From the NCBI GenBank assembly GCA_027533185.1, contig JAPZTS010000011.1, forward strand, positions 165,952 through 229,951: a DNA stretch of 64,000 nt, in the 5' to 3' direction. Shown here piece after piece: positions 46,661-56,977 of the stretch (position 1 is its first letter; the number at the start of each line of letters is the position of its first letter). The position numbers and the translations under genes are program-made. The notes under the pieces were generated by a model. The model did not search any database, was not told the DNA's origin, and worked only from the letters and a program-made list of their open reading frames with translations. This DNA is from Leptospira sp. (lineage in GTDB: Bacteria > Spirochaetota > Leptospiria > Leptospirales > Leptospiraceae).

Positions 46661-48694
46661 TTGAGAAAGCCAGCATTACTACTCTTTCTATTTCTTTCTA
46701 CACAGATTCTATCTTTGGACTTTCCCAATTTTATGTTGGTGGAAGAACCAGCAAAAGAAGAATTCAAACGGGGTTTGGTTTACAAAAACCTGAGACAGTA
46801 TTCTGCAGCAAAGGAAAGATTTCAAAAAGCAATTAATCTCAAAAAGAACTTCCATCTTGCTAGATATGAGCTCGCGGGGACTTATTACCTGCTTGGCGAA
46901 TGGGAAGAGGCCCTAGACGAGTTGGAAACTCTTTCCTCCAACCTAAAAAACAATCTCATCGTCCAAAACAAGATTGAGGCCCTTCGCATTTCGATTGCCG
47001 GCGGATCGTCAGACAAAGAGAGGGTTTTTTTCAAAACGATTGATGGTGATGAACAGCGAGGCTATCGTTTTAGGAACCCCACAGACATCGTTTTCGATGA
47101 AGATAACAACAGCTATCTAAGTGCCATTGGAAGTTCTAATATTATAAAGTTCAATGCGGAGGGAACCCCAATTTCAAATTTTCGTGGTGGGATAACTCGC
47201 AAGATAGAGAAGCCTGTCTCACTTGCCTATTACAATCACAAATTATTTTCTGCTGATTTCATACGCGATGAGATTCAAGTTTTTGATAATAAGGGAAGTT
47301 TTTTATATTCCATAGGTGGACCAGGAAGTGAACCAGGAAAGTTCCGTGGACCTTCTGGTTTATGCTTTGATAGTTCAGGAAATCTGTATGTCTCTGATTC
47401 TGGAAACAATCGGATTCAAAAGTTTAACGAAGCTGGCAAGTTTGAATTAGAAATAACTGGTAGTGGCCGTGATCGAATTAAAAATCCATCAGGTTTGGCT
47501 TTTCACAATCAATTGTTATATGCAATAGATAAAGACAACAAACGCATTTTGGTTTTTGATGAAGATGGTAATGTTACACAAAGAATTCAAAAGCAGGAAT
47601 GGGTCAAACCGAGAAACATTCGAATTTTAGAGAATCAAATGTATCTATCAGATGAAATTTCTGGAATTTGGACCTATTCCTTAAATCTAGGAGAATGGAA
47701 AATCATACCCAGTTTTAGAGACAAAAAGGGAGTTTATAGAATCCTAACGAGACCTTTTGCAACAAACATGGACAAAACTGGAAATCTCTATTTTGTCGAT
47801 TATGCTAGGCACCGGTTCGATTTATTCACTCAAAAAAACCTTCTCTATACGAATATGGATCTTAAAATCGAGTCCGTAGATACAACTGATTTTCCCGATA
47901 TTCATGTTTATACTCGAGTTAGGAATAGATCCGGCAAAGACATTATAGGAATTGATAGGCTGGGTTTTCGAATATACGAAAATGACAATATGACTCCTCT
48001 CTTTTCCCTGGCTAGAAAGGAGAAATTAAATGAAAAACTTCAAGTTTCGATCGTATTTGAAAATAGCGATTTATTAAAAAAACAATTAGTGACTCTCGAG
48101 AATGGTCTATTTCCATTCTTTAAGTCTTTGCGAAAAGGTGATAAGATCTCGCTTTATCGTGCCGGAAAAGATAGCTCCCTTCTTTTGCCAGAGACTGTCT
48201 CCATTCGGGATATCTTGGCAAAGATTCGAGATTCAAGTTCAGATGAGAAATACAATTTCGGTAAATCAAGTATTGCTGCCCTTCAAAAACTTTCTATGGA
48301 GATAGGTCCAAAGGCAATTTTTTACATTGTTACCAAAGAAAGTATGGATGATGGTTTTTATCAATACCAAAGGAAACGAGTCGTTGACTATGCTAAAGCT
48401 CATGGAATTCCCATCTATGTTCTTTCGGTGATTGATTCCAAATCGATCCAAGATTCCTGGTCCGAAATCGTTGAACCGACAGCTGGTAAATACATTTATT
48501 TAGATGGTGAGGGTGATGAAAAATCCTTATACGAAACTATCCGAAACCAAATGGATCTACGCTATGTACTTTCTTATAAAACCGATATCAACCCAGAGCT
48601 GATAAACAGATATATAAAATTGGTTGTTGATGTAAATCATCGCGGGGTTAAGGGAAAAGATCTCGGAGGCTATTTTGTTCCTGAAAAGAATTAA
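46661..48694 (+). CDS. Secreted TPR - NHL propeller - von Willebrand A-like protein
   Basis: A 677-residue exported protein starting at TTG with AGGGGG 5 nt upstream. Order: leader (1-18), TPR pair (about 35-110), six-bladed NHL-type propeller (about 125-400, for example GKFRGPSGLCFDSSGNLYVSDSGNNRIQKF) and a VWA-like domain (about 410-670). The usual DxSxS metal site reads FENSD, so it is degenerate. Its job is unknown; such propellers bind proteins or glycans. It overlaps the next TPR gene by 20 bases. Confidence 0.8.
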   Translation: MRKPALLLFLFLSTQILSLDFPNFMLVEEPAKEEFKRGLVYKNLRQYSAAKERFQKAINLKKNFHLARYELAGTYYLLGEWEEALDELETLSSNLKNNLIVQNKIEALRISIAGGSSDKERVFFKTIDGDEQRGYRFRNPTDIVFDEDNNSYLSAIGSSNIIKFNAEGTPISNFRGGITRKIEKPVSLAYYNHKLFSADFIRDEIQVFDNKGSFLYSIGGPGSEPGKFRGPSGLCFDSSGNLYVSDSGNNRIQKFNEAGKFELEITGSGRDRIKNPSGLAFHNQLLYAIDKDNKRILVFDEDGNVTQRIQKQEWVKPRNIRILENQMYLSDEISGIWTYSLNLGEWKIIPSFRDKKGVYRILTRPFATNMDKTGNLYFVDYARHRFDLFTQKNLLYTNMDLKIESVDTTDFPDIHVYTRVRNRSGKDIIGIDRLGFRIYENDNMTPLFSLARKEKLNEKLQVSIVFENSDLLKKQLVTLENGLFPFFKSLRKGDKISLYRAGKDSSLLLPETVSIRDILAKIRDSSSDEKYNFGKSSIAALQKLSMEIGPKAIFYIVTKESMDDGFYQYQRKRVVDYAKAHGIPIYVLSVIDSKSIQDSWSEIVEPTAGKYIYLDGEGDEKSLYETIRNQMDLRYVLSYKTDINPELINRYIKLVVDVNHRGVKGKDLGGYFVPEKN

Positions 48695-50672
48695 ATTACT
48701 TACTTTTTGTCTTCTTTCATTTGGTTACCTGCACTCAGAAACGAGCCCAATTGAAGATATCCAATCTGGTTTAGATTTAGAAAAAAATAAAAATTGTATG
48801 AAAGCATTGCAGTTTTACTCGTCTGCCATGAGAAAAAATCCTAACTCCATAGAAGCAAAATTAGGTTATGCTCGTTGCAGCAATGTCTTAGGAGCAACAA
48901 ATGAGAGTAAAAAATATTATACAGAAATTCTAAATAGAGATAGTAAGAATTTACCCGCGGTGAATGGACTTGCGGAAATTCTTTTGAAGGAAAACAAAAC
49001 AAAAGACGTACAAACCCTTATTGAACCCATCATTGGTGAGTTTCCCAACCATGAAGAGTTACGAATAACAGAAGCAAAATTGTATGTGAAACTTGGCAAA
49101 GTTGATACGGCTATATTCAAATTAACACAATTAAATGAAAAACTAAATAGACCAAAGTCCCTTGAGTTCATGTTAGGTGAATTGCATTTTATAAAAGGTG
49201 AATACAGTAAGTCTTACGAGTATCTTTCGCGCTACACAAATTTAGCTCCGGATGATCCAAGAGGTTTTGTTTCAAAAGCAAAACTTCTTTTGTATGAAAA
49301 CTATTTTCATCCCAACCGCTTATTTTCTATTCTACCGGAAGTTGAAGAAAATCTTTCCAATGCCTTAACCATTGAACCTAAACACGAAGAAGCAAGATTT
49401 TTAAAAGTTTTTTCTGACATGATCAGTGCCCATTCTGGCAGAAATAACTCGAATGATTTTTTACGCAGTGCATTTCGAACGATTTACGAACTTGCTCGAG
49501 AATTTCCTGACAATAAATTGTACCATACCTTAGAGGCAACCATCGCCTGGGATTTGAAGGAAGATCGATTTGCAAGTTTTCATTATCGTCGGGCGCTTCA
49601 AATAGATGATTTAGATGAAATGCTTCGATTTGAGTCGGAAGAATATGTGTTAGATCGGGAAAAAGAAGAGGCAAAGTTAAGAAGAGAACTTGGAAAATAT
49701 CGTCGGGAACGATTTTTATCTGAAAAACAGAGCCTTCATCCCAAAAGCTCCCTCTTCCATTTATTCCGTGCGAGGTCCCTTAGTGGCCAAACACCGGCTC
49801 TTCGAAGAGACCTTCTGGATTTTTATGATGCAAATGGAGAGTCGATTTTATTTATAAATCTTCTCTTAAGGATCAGAGATGAAGCACCCAATCAATTTTC
49901 CTTAGAAAACAAATTGGAATTTGCAGTCCAAAAACTTAAATCATCTTTAGAGTATAAAGAAGGTTATATTCAAATTGAGCCAAACCAAATCCTTGATTCC
50001 ACAGAAAGGCATTCGCCAGAAGTTTTTATCTTTGATCTTGAATCCATGCTTCCATTTCCAAATCATTTACGAGCGGGTAGACTGCTTGCTCAGGGATTAA
50101 AAATTCAATTCCAACAGATACAATCAATTCGTATCCCAAAGTCGGAAGAAGATCGTTCTATTCGGGAAAAATTAAAGGAGACAAATTTTCATCCTTTTTC
50201 GAATACAATACCTTTTTCAATTGATAGCCTACCCGCCTTAGACATTCAAAGAAGGAATAAGTCAAAGATTCGTTATGTTTTGCACGGAAGATATAGTTAC
50301 GAAAATCATAACCTCGTTATTCATATCAGTCTCTACGATCGTTTGCAACTGAAGGATGTGTTCACTCTTCGCACGAACCAAAAAGGGAGGGATTCGTTAT
50401 CCACAATCCTTGCTCGGATCGCGGAAAGAGTGAAAGCAGAACTACCAAGGGAAGGAAAGGTTTTAAAGGTCCAACAAGAAGGACTAATAATATCCCTAGG
50501 AAAGGATGATGGTATAGTCAAAGATTCAAAGGTAAAATTTTTACGGAATGGCGAGGTGTTTCTAGAAGGAAAAATTATCGAAATGGGAAAATCAATCAGC
50601 TTCGTTCAATCGAACTCGAGAGGTTGGGAACGAATTGTTGCGACGGGAGATTCAATCCTTATCGAAAAATAA
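48675..50672 (+). CDS. Secreted TPR-repeat protein, function unknown
   Basis: A 665-residue protein starting at TTG inside the 3' end of the previous gene. After a leader (residues 1-21, FCLLSFGYLHS) come TPR-type repeats over about 25-330, a helical linker, and a C-terminal strand-rich domain (about 470-660) with RYVLHGRYSYENHNLVIHISLYD, resembling FlgT/TolB-like outer-envelope modules. It probably works with the NHL/VWA protein it overlaps. Its 3' end overlaps the convergent gene by 14 bases. Confidence 0.78.
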   Translation: MFLKRIKLLTFCLLSFGYLHSETSPIEDIQSGLDLEKNKNCMKALQFYSSAMRKNPNSIEAKLGYARCSNVLGATNESKKYYTEILNRDSKNLPAVNGLAEILLKENKTKDVQTLIEPIIGEFPNHEELRITEAKLYVKLGKVDTAIFKLTQLNEKLNRPKSLEFMLGELHFIKGEYSKSYEYLSRYTNLAPDDPRGFVSKAKLLLYENYFHPNRLFSILPEVEENLSNALTIEPKHEEARFLKVFSDMISAHSGRNNSNDFLRSAFRTIYELAREFPDNKLYHTLEATIAWDLKEDRFASFHYRRALQIDDLDEMLRFESEEYVLDREKEEAKLRRELGKYRRERFLSEKQSLHPKSSLFHLFRARSLSGQTPALRRDLLDFYDANGESILFINLLLRIRDEAPNQFSLENKLEFAVQKLKSSLEYKEGYIQIEPNQILDSTERHSPEVFIFDLESMLPFPNHLRAGRLLAQGLKIQFQQIQSIRIPKSEEDRSIREKLKETNFHPFSNTIPFSIDSLPALDIQRRNKSKIRYVLHGRYSYENHNLVIHISLYDRLQLKDVFTLRTNQKGRDSLSTILARIAERVKAELPREGKVLKVQQEGLIISLGKDDGIVKDSKVKFLRNGEVFLEGKIIEMGKSISFVQSNSRGWERIVATGDSILIEK

Positions 50673-51225
50673 ACCCATTCCATTTTGTAAATTCTAAGAG
50701 AATAGCTTCGGATAGATTCTCTTCGGATGCTTTTGTTAGCGGATAGGAACCAAATTCCAAACTCAATTTGTTTGCGTGAGAAAAAATGGAAACAACTCCG
50801 GCGCTTTGAAAAATTCGTTTTAAATTAGTTTCTGTTTCACTCAAATCTTGAATTTCAAATGCTCTCGGTAACTCTGAGAATTTTCTATTTGCAACAACCA
50901 CATGGATATTCGATTTTTTAGTTTTTTTCCAATGTAAATCTATATCAGGATAGTAGAGGATATTGGCTCCATCAAAGTCGAGTCGACCACCCTTTAGAAT
51001 TTCAAAATCCGCTTCTGTTATTTGAATTCGATTCTTAGGATCTCGAGCCGTTTCGGAATAGAGAAAGCCTGTAAAAATTTGGTTTTTATTTGTTTTATCA
51101 TTTCTTCGGATTTCGACCTGCAGCATTACAAAAGAATTTTTATCTAATTCTTCCCTTTTGATTCGTTCCAGTAAGGTATCGGTAATCGTTATCCTGTCCT
51201 TAGATTGCTTTAAAAATTCAAACAT
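50659..51225 (-). CDS. A-type-scaffold-like plus Nfu_N-like fusion without cysteines
   Basis: A 188-residue protein. Residues about 10-105 follow the A-type (IscA/HesB) strand pattern (ITITDTLLERIKRE, ILKGGRLDFDGANILYYPD), and residues about 130-188 follow an Nfu N-terminal-like pattern (LKRIFQSAGVVSIF, followed by WNGFIFR). There is not one cysteine in the protein, so it cannot hold an Fe-S cluster by the usual ligands. The fold assignments are by eye and modest. Its start ATG is 27 bases from a divergent SRPBCC-like gene. Confidence 0.55.
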   Translation of the reverse strand: MFEFLKQSKDRITITDTLLERIKREELDKNSFVMLQVEIRRNDKTNKNQIFTGFLYSETARDPKNRIQITEADFEILKGGRLDFDGANILYYPDIDLHWKKTKKSNIHVVVANRKFSELPRAFEIQDLSETETNLKRIFQSAGVVSIFSHANKLSLEFGSYPLTKASEENLSEAILLEFTKWNGFIFR

Positions 51226-51252
51226 TCAAAACCCAATACCACTCTAAGATAT

Positions 51253-51726
51253 ATGACTGCTTTTATTTGCCAATCGGAATACTCTTTGACGAAAGAGAAA
51301 CTCTTTGCTTTCTTTGAAGAACCAATCGGATTTGATACGCTGGTTGGCAATAGCCCAGGTGTGCAGGTATTGCAAAGACCAAACTCTATACAAGTTGGCG
51401 AAATTGCTATTTTGAAGGTTCCTATCCTACCGTTCATAAAATGGAAATGGGTTTCCGAACACGTAGAATACAAAAAGAATGAATACTTTGTGGATACCCA
51501 GACGAGCGGTCCTTTTCGAAAATTCTCACACAAACACAAAGTAGAAGCTAGTTCAAAAGAGGGATTTTGTATCCTCACAGACGAAATCGAAATTGATTTT
51601 TTCCTATTTCCTATTTCGAAGTGGTTTATCTTGCCCATGATGAAAAAGATGTTCTTAGATCGTCATAAAGTAACAGCCAAAGCCTTGTCATGCGATTTCA
51701 AAAATCTATTTTGCGGGTATTCTTGA
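51253..51726 (+). CDS. SRPBCC-superfamily ligand-binding protein
   Basis: A 157-residue protein of the START/polyketide-cyclase-like fold used to bind small hydrophobic ligands. The pattern is an early CQSEYSLTKEKLFAFFEEP helix, WKWVSEHVEYKKNEYFVDTQTSGPFRKFSHKH in the middle strands, and TDEIEIDFFLFPISKWFILPMMKKMF in the closing helix. Ligand unknown. It diverges from the cysteine-free fusion and its 3' end overlaps mgsA on the other strand by 21 bases. Confidence 0.75.
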   Translation: MTAFICQSEYSLTKEKLFAFFEEPIGFDTLVGNSPGVQVLQRPNSIQVGEIAILKVPILPFIKWKWVSEHVEYKKNEYFVDTQTSGPFRKFSHKHKVEASSKEGFCILTDEIEIDFFLFPISKWFILPMMKKMFLDRHKVTAKALSCDFKNLFCGYS

Positions 51727-52137
51727 ACCGTAGTCGATCAACTGTCTATTGTATTCCTTTTCCATGAGCGGTGAGGATATAAGGAAATCAGCACTACTTC
51801 TATTACATGCCATTGGAATATTGTAAAGTACTGCAATACGCAATAATGCCTTAACATCGGGATCATGTGGTTGGGCAGAAAGCGGATCCCAGAAAAATAC
51901 CATAAAGTCGATTTCGTCCTCAACAATCTTCGAACCAATCTGCTGGTCGCCACCGAGTGGTCCTGAGATAAAACGATAGACAGGCAAACCTGTTTTCTCT
52001 TGAATCAATCGACCAGTGGTTCCTGTCGCGGAGAGATGGTGTCTACCAAGAGTTCCTTTATTGTATTCAACCCATTCCAAAAGATCGTTCTTCCTATTGT
52101 CGTGAGCAATCAGGACAACTTTTTTTACTGTTTCCAT
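51706..52137 (-). CDS. mgsA: Methylglyoxal synthase
   Basis: Converts dihydroxyacetone phosphate to methylglyoxal, a phosphate-starvation bypass of glycolysis. The 143-residue protein shows IAHDNRKNDLLEWV, the phosphate site ATGTTGRLI, SGPLGGDQQIGSKI with the catalytic Asp, and FFWDPLSAQPHDPDVKALLRIAVLYNIPMACN. It is a complete family member. ATG 52137 (METVKK) is used; ATG 52158 seven codons earlier is also possible. Confidence 0.95.
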   Translation of the reverse strand: METVKKVVLIAHDNRKNDLLEWVEYNKGTLGRHHLSATGTTGRLIQEKTGLPVYRFISGPLGGDQQIGSKIVEDEIDFMVFFWDPLSAQPHDPDVKALLRIAVLYNIPMACNRSSADFLISSPLMEKEYNRQLIDYGSRIPAK

Positions 52138-52219
52138 TTTTCTTTGAATTTGTATCATAAATTGATAGTTCTTGCCAAGATCCCAGTTTCAAGAAAACTT
52201 TCCTAAAGAACTAGGTTTC

Positions 52220-53002
52220 ATGCAATTTTTCTTAATTATAATTATCTCTCTGCTTTCCTATTCCCTAATCGCAAAGGAAAAATTGGAAACCAAAGATCGT
52301 TTGGAGCAAATCCTTCCAACCACTCCCGATTCTGGAAGTCCATGGGGAGAAATTTCCAAATTCAATGAGCTAGAAATTCTCGATTTGGTAGATGAAACGA
52401 GCTCCACATCCCGGTGGAAAGAGGCGAATAAAGAATATTCGTCTAGCGTTGATCTATTCCTCTCAGGATCAAAGGTATTAGAAGGTAAACTAGAAGAACG
52501 GAAAAAAATAGTTCATTATGAAGATCGATACGAATGGCAAAAGAAACAAAGAAGGGAAAATCTGGAAAAGGAGTTTCAAAAGCATCAATTTGATTTGAGA
52601 CAAACGGCAAGTCAGAAATTGGTCAAGGCTATGAACCTACTTGATAAAATTGAAAATCCCAAGGTAAAAGAGAGTGCCCCTTTTCTAGACTTAAAATCGG
52701 GGATTTACAGAGAATATATCAAACACTTGGAAGCTTTCAAAAGCTATTTGCAGATTATTGATTTTACAGAACGGTATATTTCATTTGCGGAAGGAAACGA
52801 AAGGGAAAAGGAACCCCACCGTTTATTAGCCCTAGCTTACGAAAAAATGGAGCTTGCAGCTGTTAAATCTAAAAACCAAGAAATGATACTAGAGTTTAAA
52901 GAAAAAAAGAAGGCACACCTTTTAAGATTTGCGGAACTCCAATATGGCAAAGAATCAAAAGAGTACCAAAAAATAGAAGAAAAGGTTGGGCGCGATTTCT
53001 AA
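52220..53002 (+). CDS. Exported coiled-coil protein, function unknown
   Basis: A 260-residue protein with a leader (FFLIIIISLLSYSLIA) and then long charged helices, including a heptad-like EERKKIVHYEDRYEWQKKQRREN stretch around residues 93-115 and helix pairs of tetratricopeptide-like size near 180-240. No catalytic motif. ATG 52220 follows AGG by 6 nt; the frame is open further upstream to 52172 but without a leader-like sequence. It is convergent with the pseudo-receiver gene. Confidence 0.68.
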   Translation: MQFFLIIIISLLSYSLIAKEKLETKDRLEQILPTTPDSGSPWGEISKFNELEILDLVDETSSTSRWKEANKEYSSSVDLFLSGSKVLEGKLEERKKIVHYEDRYEWQKKQRRENLEKEFQKHQFDLRQTASQKLVKAMNLLDKIENPKVKESAPFLDLKSGIYREYIKHLEAFKSYLQIIDFTERYISFAEGNEREKEPHRLLALAYEKMELAAVKSKNQEMILEFKEKKKAHLLRFAELQYGKESKEYQKIEEKVGRDF

Positions 53003-53034
53003 TATACGTGTAGCATCCTAAAATTTCTCGCGAT

Positions 53035-53865
53035 TTAACTCAGCCCAAGCCGGCTTTTTAAAATTTTATTTTCTTCAATCAATTCTTTGATTTCTTTTTC
53101 TGTGTATGCAAACAAGCGATCTTGCGCTCTAAGGATCTTATCCAGATTCATTTCTTCAATTCTTGAGTAATTCAAAACTTCTTCTGTTGCTTTTTGGATC
53201 TCAAGTGCTTGTTTCAGCTCCTGTTCCCGTAGTTCGTCTAGTTGTTGGATCGCTTTCACACGCTCATGCAATTCAATCAATTCTTGGTTTTTAAGTTCCG
53301 TAACTTTTTCCAATGCAATATTAATCCCTGCTTGGGATTTCTTAACTTGTTCCTCATACTTGAGAATCGACCGGAGGGCTTCATTCTCTCGTTTTGAATC
53401 CTCATACTCTTGGTGCGCCAATGAAAATACACCTTCGAAGAAACCTACATTTTCCAGACAGGAATTTCCGATATCGAGAGCAGCTGCCTTATAAAATTCT
53501 GTTTGGATGGATCGATCCAAAATAAGTCTCAGCTCCCGAAGTCTAAGGGGCCTTTCCAGAACTAAAAACTTTGGTGAATTTTTGACCGATTCAAAAATTT
53601 CTTTTTCTCCATCCGTCGAGGTAACTAGGATTAAAGAAACAAAAGGACTAGTTTCGATAGCAGATCGAATGTATGCCTCATGGATTTTCCACTCATCCTT
53701 TGTAATTTGAATGAAAAATAAATTGATATCGTAGGGTTGGATTTGGACTTGTTTGATATCTTGTAACGATACCTGATTGACTTGGATTGTAATTTTAGGA
53801 TGTTTCCAAAGCTCAATGGGAAAGCTGAGACCTGACGAAAGATTCCAAATGACCGAGGTTTTCAA
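53035..53865 (-). CDS. Pseudo-receiver plus coiled-coil protein
   Basis: A 276-residue cytosolic protein. Residues about 1-115 look like a receiver domain (SLILVTSTDGEKEIFESV, LVLERPLRLRELRLIL), but the phospho-acceptor Asp is replaced (NLFFIQI) and the conserved Lys before Pro is Arg (ERP), so it should not be phosphorylated. Residues about 150-276 form a long coiled coil. It lies before the LptF/G-like gene on the same strand, with about 67 bases to that gene's stop. Confidence 0.65.
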   Translation of the reverse strand: MKTSVIWNLSSGLSFPIELWKHPKITIQVNQVSLQDIKQVQIQPYDINLFFIQITKDEWKIHEAYIRSAIETSPFVSLILVTSTDGEKEIFESVKNSPKFLVLERPLRLRELRLILDRSIQTEFYKAAALDIGNSCLENVGFFEGVFSLAHQEYEDSKRENEALRSILKYEEQVKKSQAGINIALEKVTELKNQELIELHERVKAIQQLDELREQELKQALEIQKATEEVLNYSRIEEMNLDKILRAQDRLFAYTEKEIKELIEENKILKSRLGLS

Positions 53866-53932
53866 TTTTAACTCCAGACTGTTACTCTATAGTATAGAAT
53901 GCAAAAATTCGAATTTTCTAGCAAATTTTGTC

Positions 53933-55528
53933 TCATTTTTTCTTTGAAAATCGATTTTTTAATCTCGAAATCAAATCTTCCATTCTATCCTTGAAACGGA
54001 AGAAAAATCCCAAATGCTTTCGGATCGGTTCTGGTAGTTTGGCGTCGGTTCGAGAAATCATAATGTAGACACTGAGAGAGGCAATTACGATATTGGCGGA
54101 CCAGGGACCCAACCAATCCGGCACGTTCTCTTTATAGGATACTCCGGAGCCAAAGATGAAGAATAGATAGTAAATAAGCAGGAAAACTACAGCAAGGGTA
54201 AAGCTCATCCCCTTGCCAGATCTTTTGACAACAAGACCTAAGGGGAAAGAAAGAAAGAAAAAAATCTGACAGGAAAGGGGTGTTGCAAATCGTTTGTGGA
54301 TTTCCACATTGAAGGCAGTTAGGGTCTTTTTGGATTCCGCAAGGAGTTCATTCAACTGAGTAAACAAGGCAAATTTCTGGGCCACATCCTCAGAATTGCC
54401 GCCGGACTGGCTAGACATTAGAATTTCCATTTTAAATTGCTCTACCATTGTTTTGAGACCACCAACCCCTTTGATGCTCAAGCCATACTCCTTAAGCATC
54501 TCGAGCCCTGGGATATTTTCGAGTCCTTCGGATTCAATCGCATTCCGAATCTGAATCAACATCGGAAGAGAAAATGTATCGGGTTTTACATTGATACCTA
54601 AGGTTTTGTTTTCCTTTTTGGTAGGTGCATTGTAATCCATTTCTCCATTCAAAAAATTCGTAACATTGATTGATTTTGATTCAGGAACCCATTCGATTAC
54701 AAATCCTTTCTTCAATCGAATTGATTTTTCGTATTCCCCATTTGCATTCTTTTTCTCAACTAACAAACCTTCTTTGGCATTTATGATTTGAAGCATGTTG
54801 GACCCACCCATGGGGATCGCAAGGTTGTTTAGCATGATAAAATCTGTACCGGCACTGGAGATCGCCCACTCTCGGATTTGAACATTGGAAAGATTGCCTT
54901 CATCATCAACTCCCCCAGAATACATAGTTCGGCCCTTTTCCGAAAAAAGATCCTGGGTTTTATCTCCCGAAAATTGGCCTGGCTGAATCGCAAGAAGAGG
55001 ATTGTAGGCTGCAATCCAATTATCAAACTCTTTCATCTTACGCGTGTTTTCTGGCCCTAGGTAAAAATTTAGATAACCGACAATTAGAGTCATCAAAAAG
55101 CCAAATAGTAAAAAATTGGAATAGATAAAAGGAAAGGATACCCCTGAGGCCCTCATCGCAGTGATTTCAGAATCTCCGGAGAGCCTACCCGCCGCCATGA
55201 TTCCAGACATAAGACACGCCATCGGAATTGTCATGGGCAGTGTGTTCCCGAAAACATAACCCATGTAGTCAAGAAGCCGGAAAAAATCAATGCCCTTCCC
55301 TACAAAAAGACCAATCATCTTTTGGATGGCTACGGCCATATAGATCATCGTAAAAAAGGAAAGAGCCACCAAAAAAGGACTTAGGATTTCTTTTAGAATA
55401 TAAACTCTTAGGATACTTGGTTTAAAACGTTTCCATTTTCCCCAGCGATCCGTATCGACAATGAAACCGGGTGGTAGTTCATCCTTCGAAAAAACACGGA
55501 CTGTCCGTAAGTCGACTTGTTTAGACAA
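53933..55528 (-). CDS. LptF/LptG-family permease (YjgP/YjgQ)
   Basis: Inner-membrane subunit of the lipopolysaccharide exporter, 531 residues, long for the family. Four N-terminal membrane helices ([46 protein letters not shown]) are followed by a periplasmic jellyroll-type domain (about 170-430, with inserts) and two C-terminal helices. The start is TTG 55528 with GAGGGG 3 nt upstream, overlapping miaB by 8 bases. Only one permease gene is visible, so LptF versus LptG is not settled. Confidence 0.88.
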   Translation of the reverse strand: MSKQVDLRTVRVFSKDELPPGFIVDTDRWGKWKRFKPSILRVYILKEILSPFLVALSFFTMIYMAVAIQKMIGLFVGKGIDFFRLLDYMGYVFGNTLPMTIPMACLMSGIMAAGRLSGDSEITAMRASGVSFPFIYSNFLLFGFLMTLIVGYLNFYLGPENTRKMKEFDNWIAAYNPLLAIQPGQFSGDKTQDLFSEKGRTMYSGGVDDEGNLSNVQIREWAISSAGTDFIMLNNLAIPMGGSNMLQIINAKEGLLVEKKNANGEYEKSIRLKKGFVIEWVPESKSINVTNFLNGEMDYNAPTKKENKTLGINVKPDTFSLPMLIQIRNAIESEGLENIPGLEMLKEYGLSIKGVGGLKTMVEQFKMEILMSSQSGGNSEDVAQKFALFTQLNELLAESKKTLTAFNVEIHKRFATPLSCQIFFFLSFPLGLVVKRSGKGMSFTLAVVFLLIYYLFFIFGSGVSYKENVPDWLGPWSANIVIASLSVYIMISRTDAKLPEPIRKHLGFFFRFKDRMEDLISRLKNRFSKKK

Positions 55529-56885
55529 TTTCCCCTCGAAGGGTTGCGCTTGTGGCCGATTGGATCTTTACTGGAACCGTTTTTCCAAGCCAATCTTTTA
55601 GGTCTAAACTCTTGCCATTTGGTATAGGAAACACAACCATACGTCCGCAATGTGACCTACCACAAAGTTCTAATTTTGACTTTTTAGAAGTGTTTTCAAT
55701 CAAAACCTCAAACAACTGTCCAATTTTTGAAAGATTTTGTTCAAGTGAAATTTTTGTTTGAAGTTCAACAAGTTCCACGAGTCGTCTACTCTTTTCTTCT
55801 TCGGACACATCATCAATAAACTTTCGTTTAGCGATTGTTCCTTCCCTTTCGGAATATTTAAACATATAAGACATATCGAATTTAACCTGTCTTACCACAT
55901 CTAAGGTCTCTTCAAATTCCTCTTTTGTTTCACCTGGAAATCCAACTATGATATCAGAGGTGATTCCAATATCGGGAATCTTTCTTTTGATATCTTGCAC
56001 TAATTCTAAAAATTCTGCCTTAGTATAACTTCGCTTCATATCCCGAAGTACCTTGTCAGATCCTGCTTGTAATGGCATATGGATCGAAGAACTGAATCGT
56101 TTTTCTTTTCGCATAAGTTCTATCAGGTGATTTGGAAAGTCTTTTGGGTGAGGAGACGTAAACCTTACTCTTTCAATTTTCGTTTGTTCCAAAATTTGTT
56201 GAACAAGCCCTGTAAAATCCATGCCATCGTATTCATAACTGTTGACATTCTGTCCAAGAAGTGTAACCTGTTTGACTCCCATATCAATCAAACCTTGGAT
56301 TTCAGTTACAATGGATTTTGGTTCCCGGCTCCTTTCTCTTCCTCGAGTATAAGGAACCACGCAGAAAGTACAGAAATTATTACAGCCCCTCATAATCGTA
56401 ACAAATGCTTGGATTCCATTGATTACTTTGGGTTCCAATTCATCGTAGGTTTCGGATTTGGAGAGCCTTGTGAGCTGGACATCTTTTTCCCCAAGACGGA
56501 TTTTCTCAACTAATTCCGGAAGGCTTCGGTAATTATCAGGTCCTACAATGAGATCCAAGGGCAATTCTTGGTGGAAGAGATCCTCTCCTAGGTTTTGAGC
56601 CATACAACCTAGGACTCCTATTACAAGTTTAGGATTCTTTTTTTTTAGGTAACCTAGAGACTGAAGTCTTCCATAGATTTTTGCGTGCGCATTCTCCCTG
56701 ACAGCACAAGTGTTTAAGAAGATAATATCAGAGTTCTCTACGGAGTCTCCTGCAGAATAGTTCTCCTTACGGAAGAGTTCCTTAACGATTCCAGAGTCAT
56801 ACTCATTCATCTGACAGCCATAGGTTTCTACGTAGACTCGGAGAGTGGAATTGGTACTCGGGCTTTCTTCTAGAATTTGGCTCAT
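55521..56885 (-). CDS. miaB: tRNA-2-methylthio-N6-isopentenyladenosine37 synthase MiaB
   Basis: Radical SAM methylthiotransferase, 454 residues. The UPF0004 domain has its three cluster cysteines ([27 protein letters not shown]), the radical SAM motif is CNNFCTFC with [11 protein letters not shown], and a C-terminal TRAM domain has the [16 protein letters not shown] segment. [10 protein letters not shown] and GQNVNSY are MiaB-specific. It diverges from the J-like gene, and the gap holds a 14-bp palindrome. Confidence 0.96.
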   Translation of the reverse strand: MSQILEESPSTNSTLRVYVETYGCQMNEYDSGIVKELFRKENYSAGDSVENSDIIFLNTCAVRENAHAKIYGRLQSLGYLKKKNPKLVIGVLGCMAQNLGEDLFHQELPLDLIVGPDNYRSLPELVEKIRLGEKDVQLTRLSKSETYDELEPKVINGIQAFVTIMRGCNNFCTFCVVPYTRGRERSREPKSIVTEIQGLIDMGVKQVTLLGQNVNSYEYDGMDFTGLVQQILEQTKIERVRFTSPHPKDFPNHLIELMRKEKRFSSSIHMPLQAGSDKVLRDMKRSYTKAEFLELVQDIKRKIPDIGITSDIIVGFPGETKEEFEETLDVVRQVKFDMSYMFKYSEREGTIAKRKFIDDVSEEEKSRRLVELVELQTKISLEQNLSKIGQLFEVLIENTSKKSKLELCGRSHCGRMVVFPIPNGKSLDLKDWLGKTVPVKIQSATSATLRGEIV

Positions 56886-56931
56886 AATTCATACGATTTT
56901 TCATAAATTTTCCTTGTAAAGCAAAGAAGAA

Positions 56932-56947
56932 CTCTGAATTTTCAGAG
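56932..56947. promoter_or_regulatory. Palindrome in the miaB / J-like intergenic gap
   Basis: CTCTGAA (56932-56938) and TTCAGAG (56941-56947) are perfect complements separated by two bases, 31 bases before the J-like ATG. It could be an operator or a short RNA hairpin. Confidence 0.3.
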
Positions 56948-56977
56948 AGGATCAGGATTTGGGAAACCCTCCATTGG

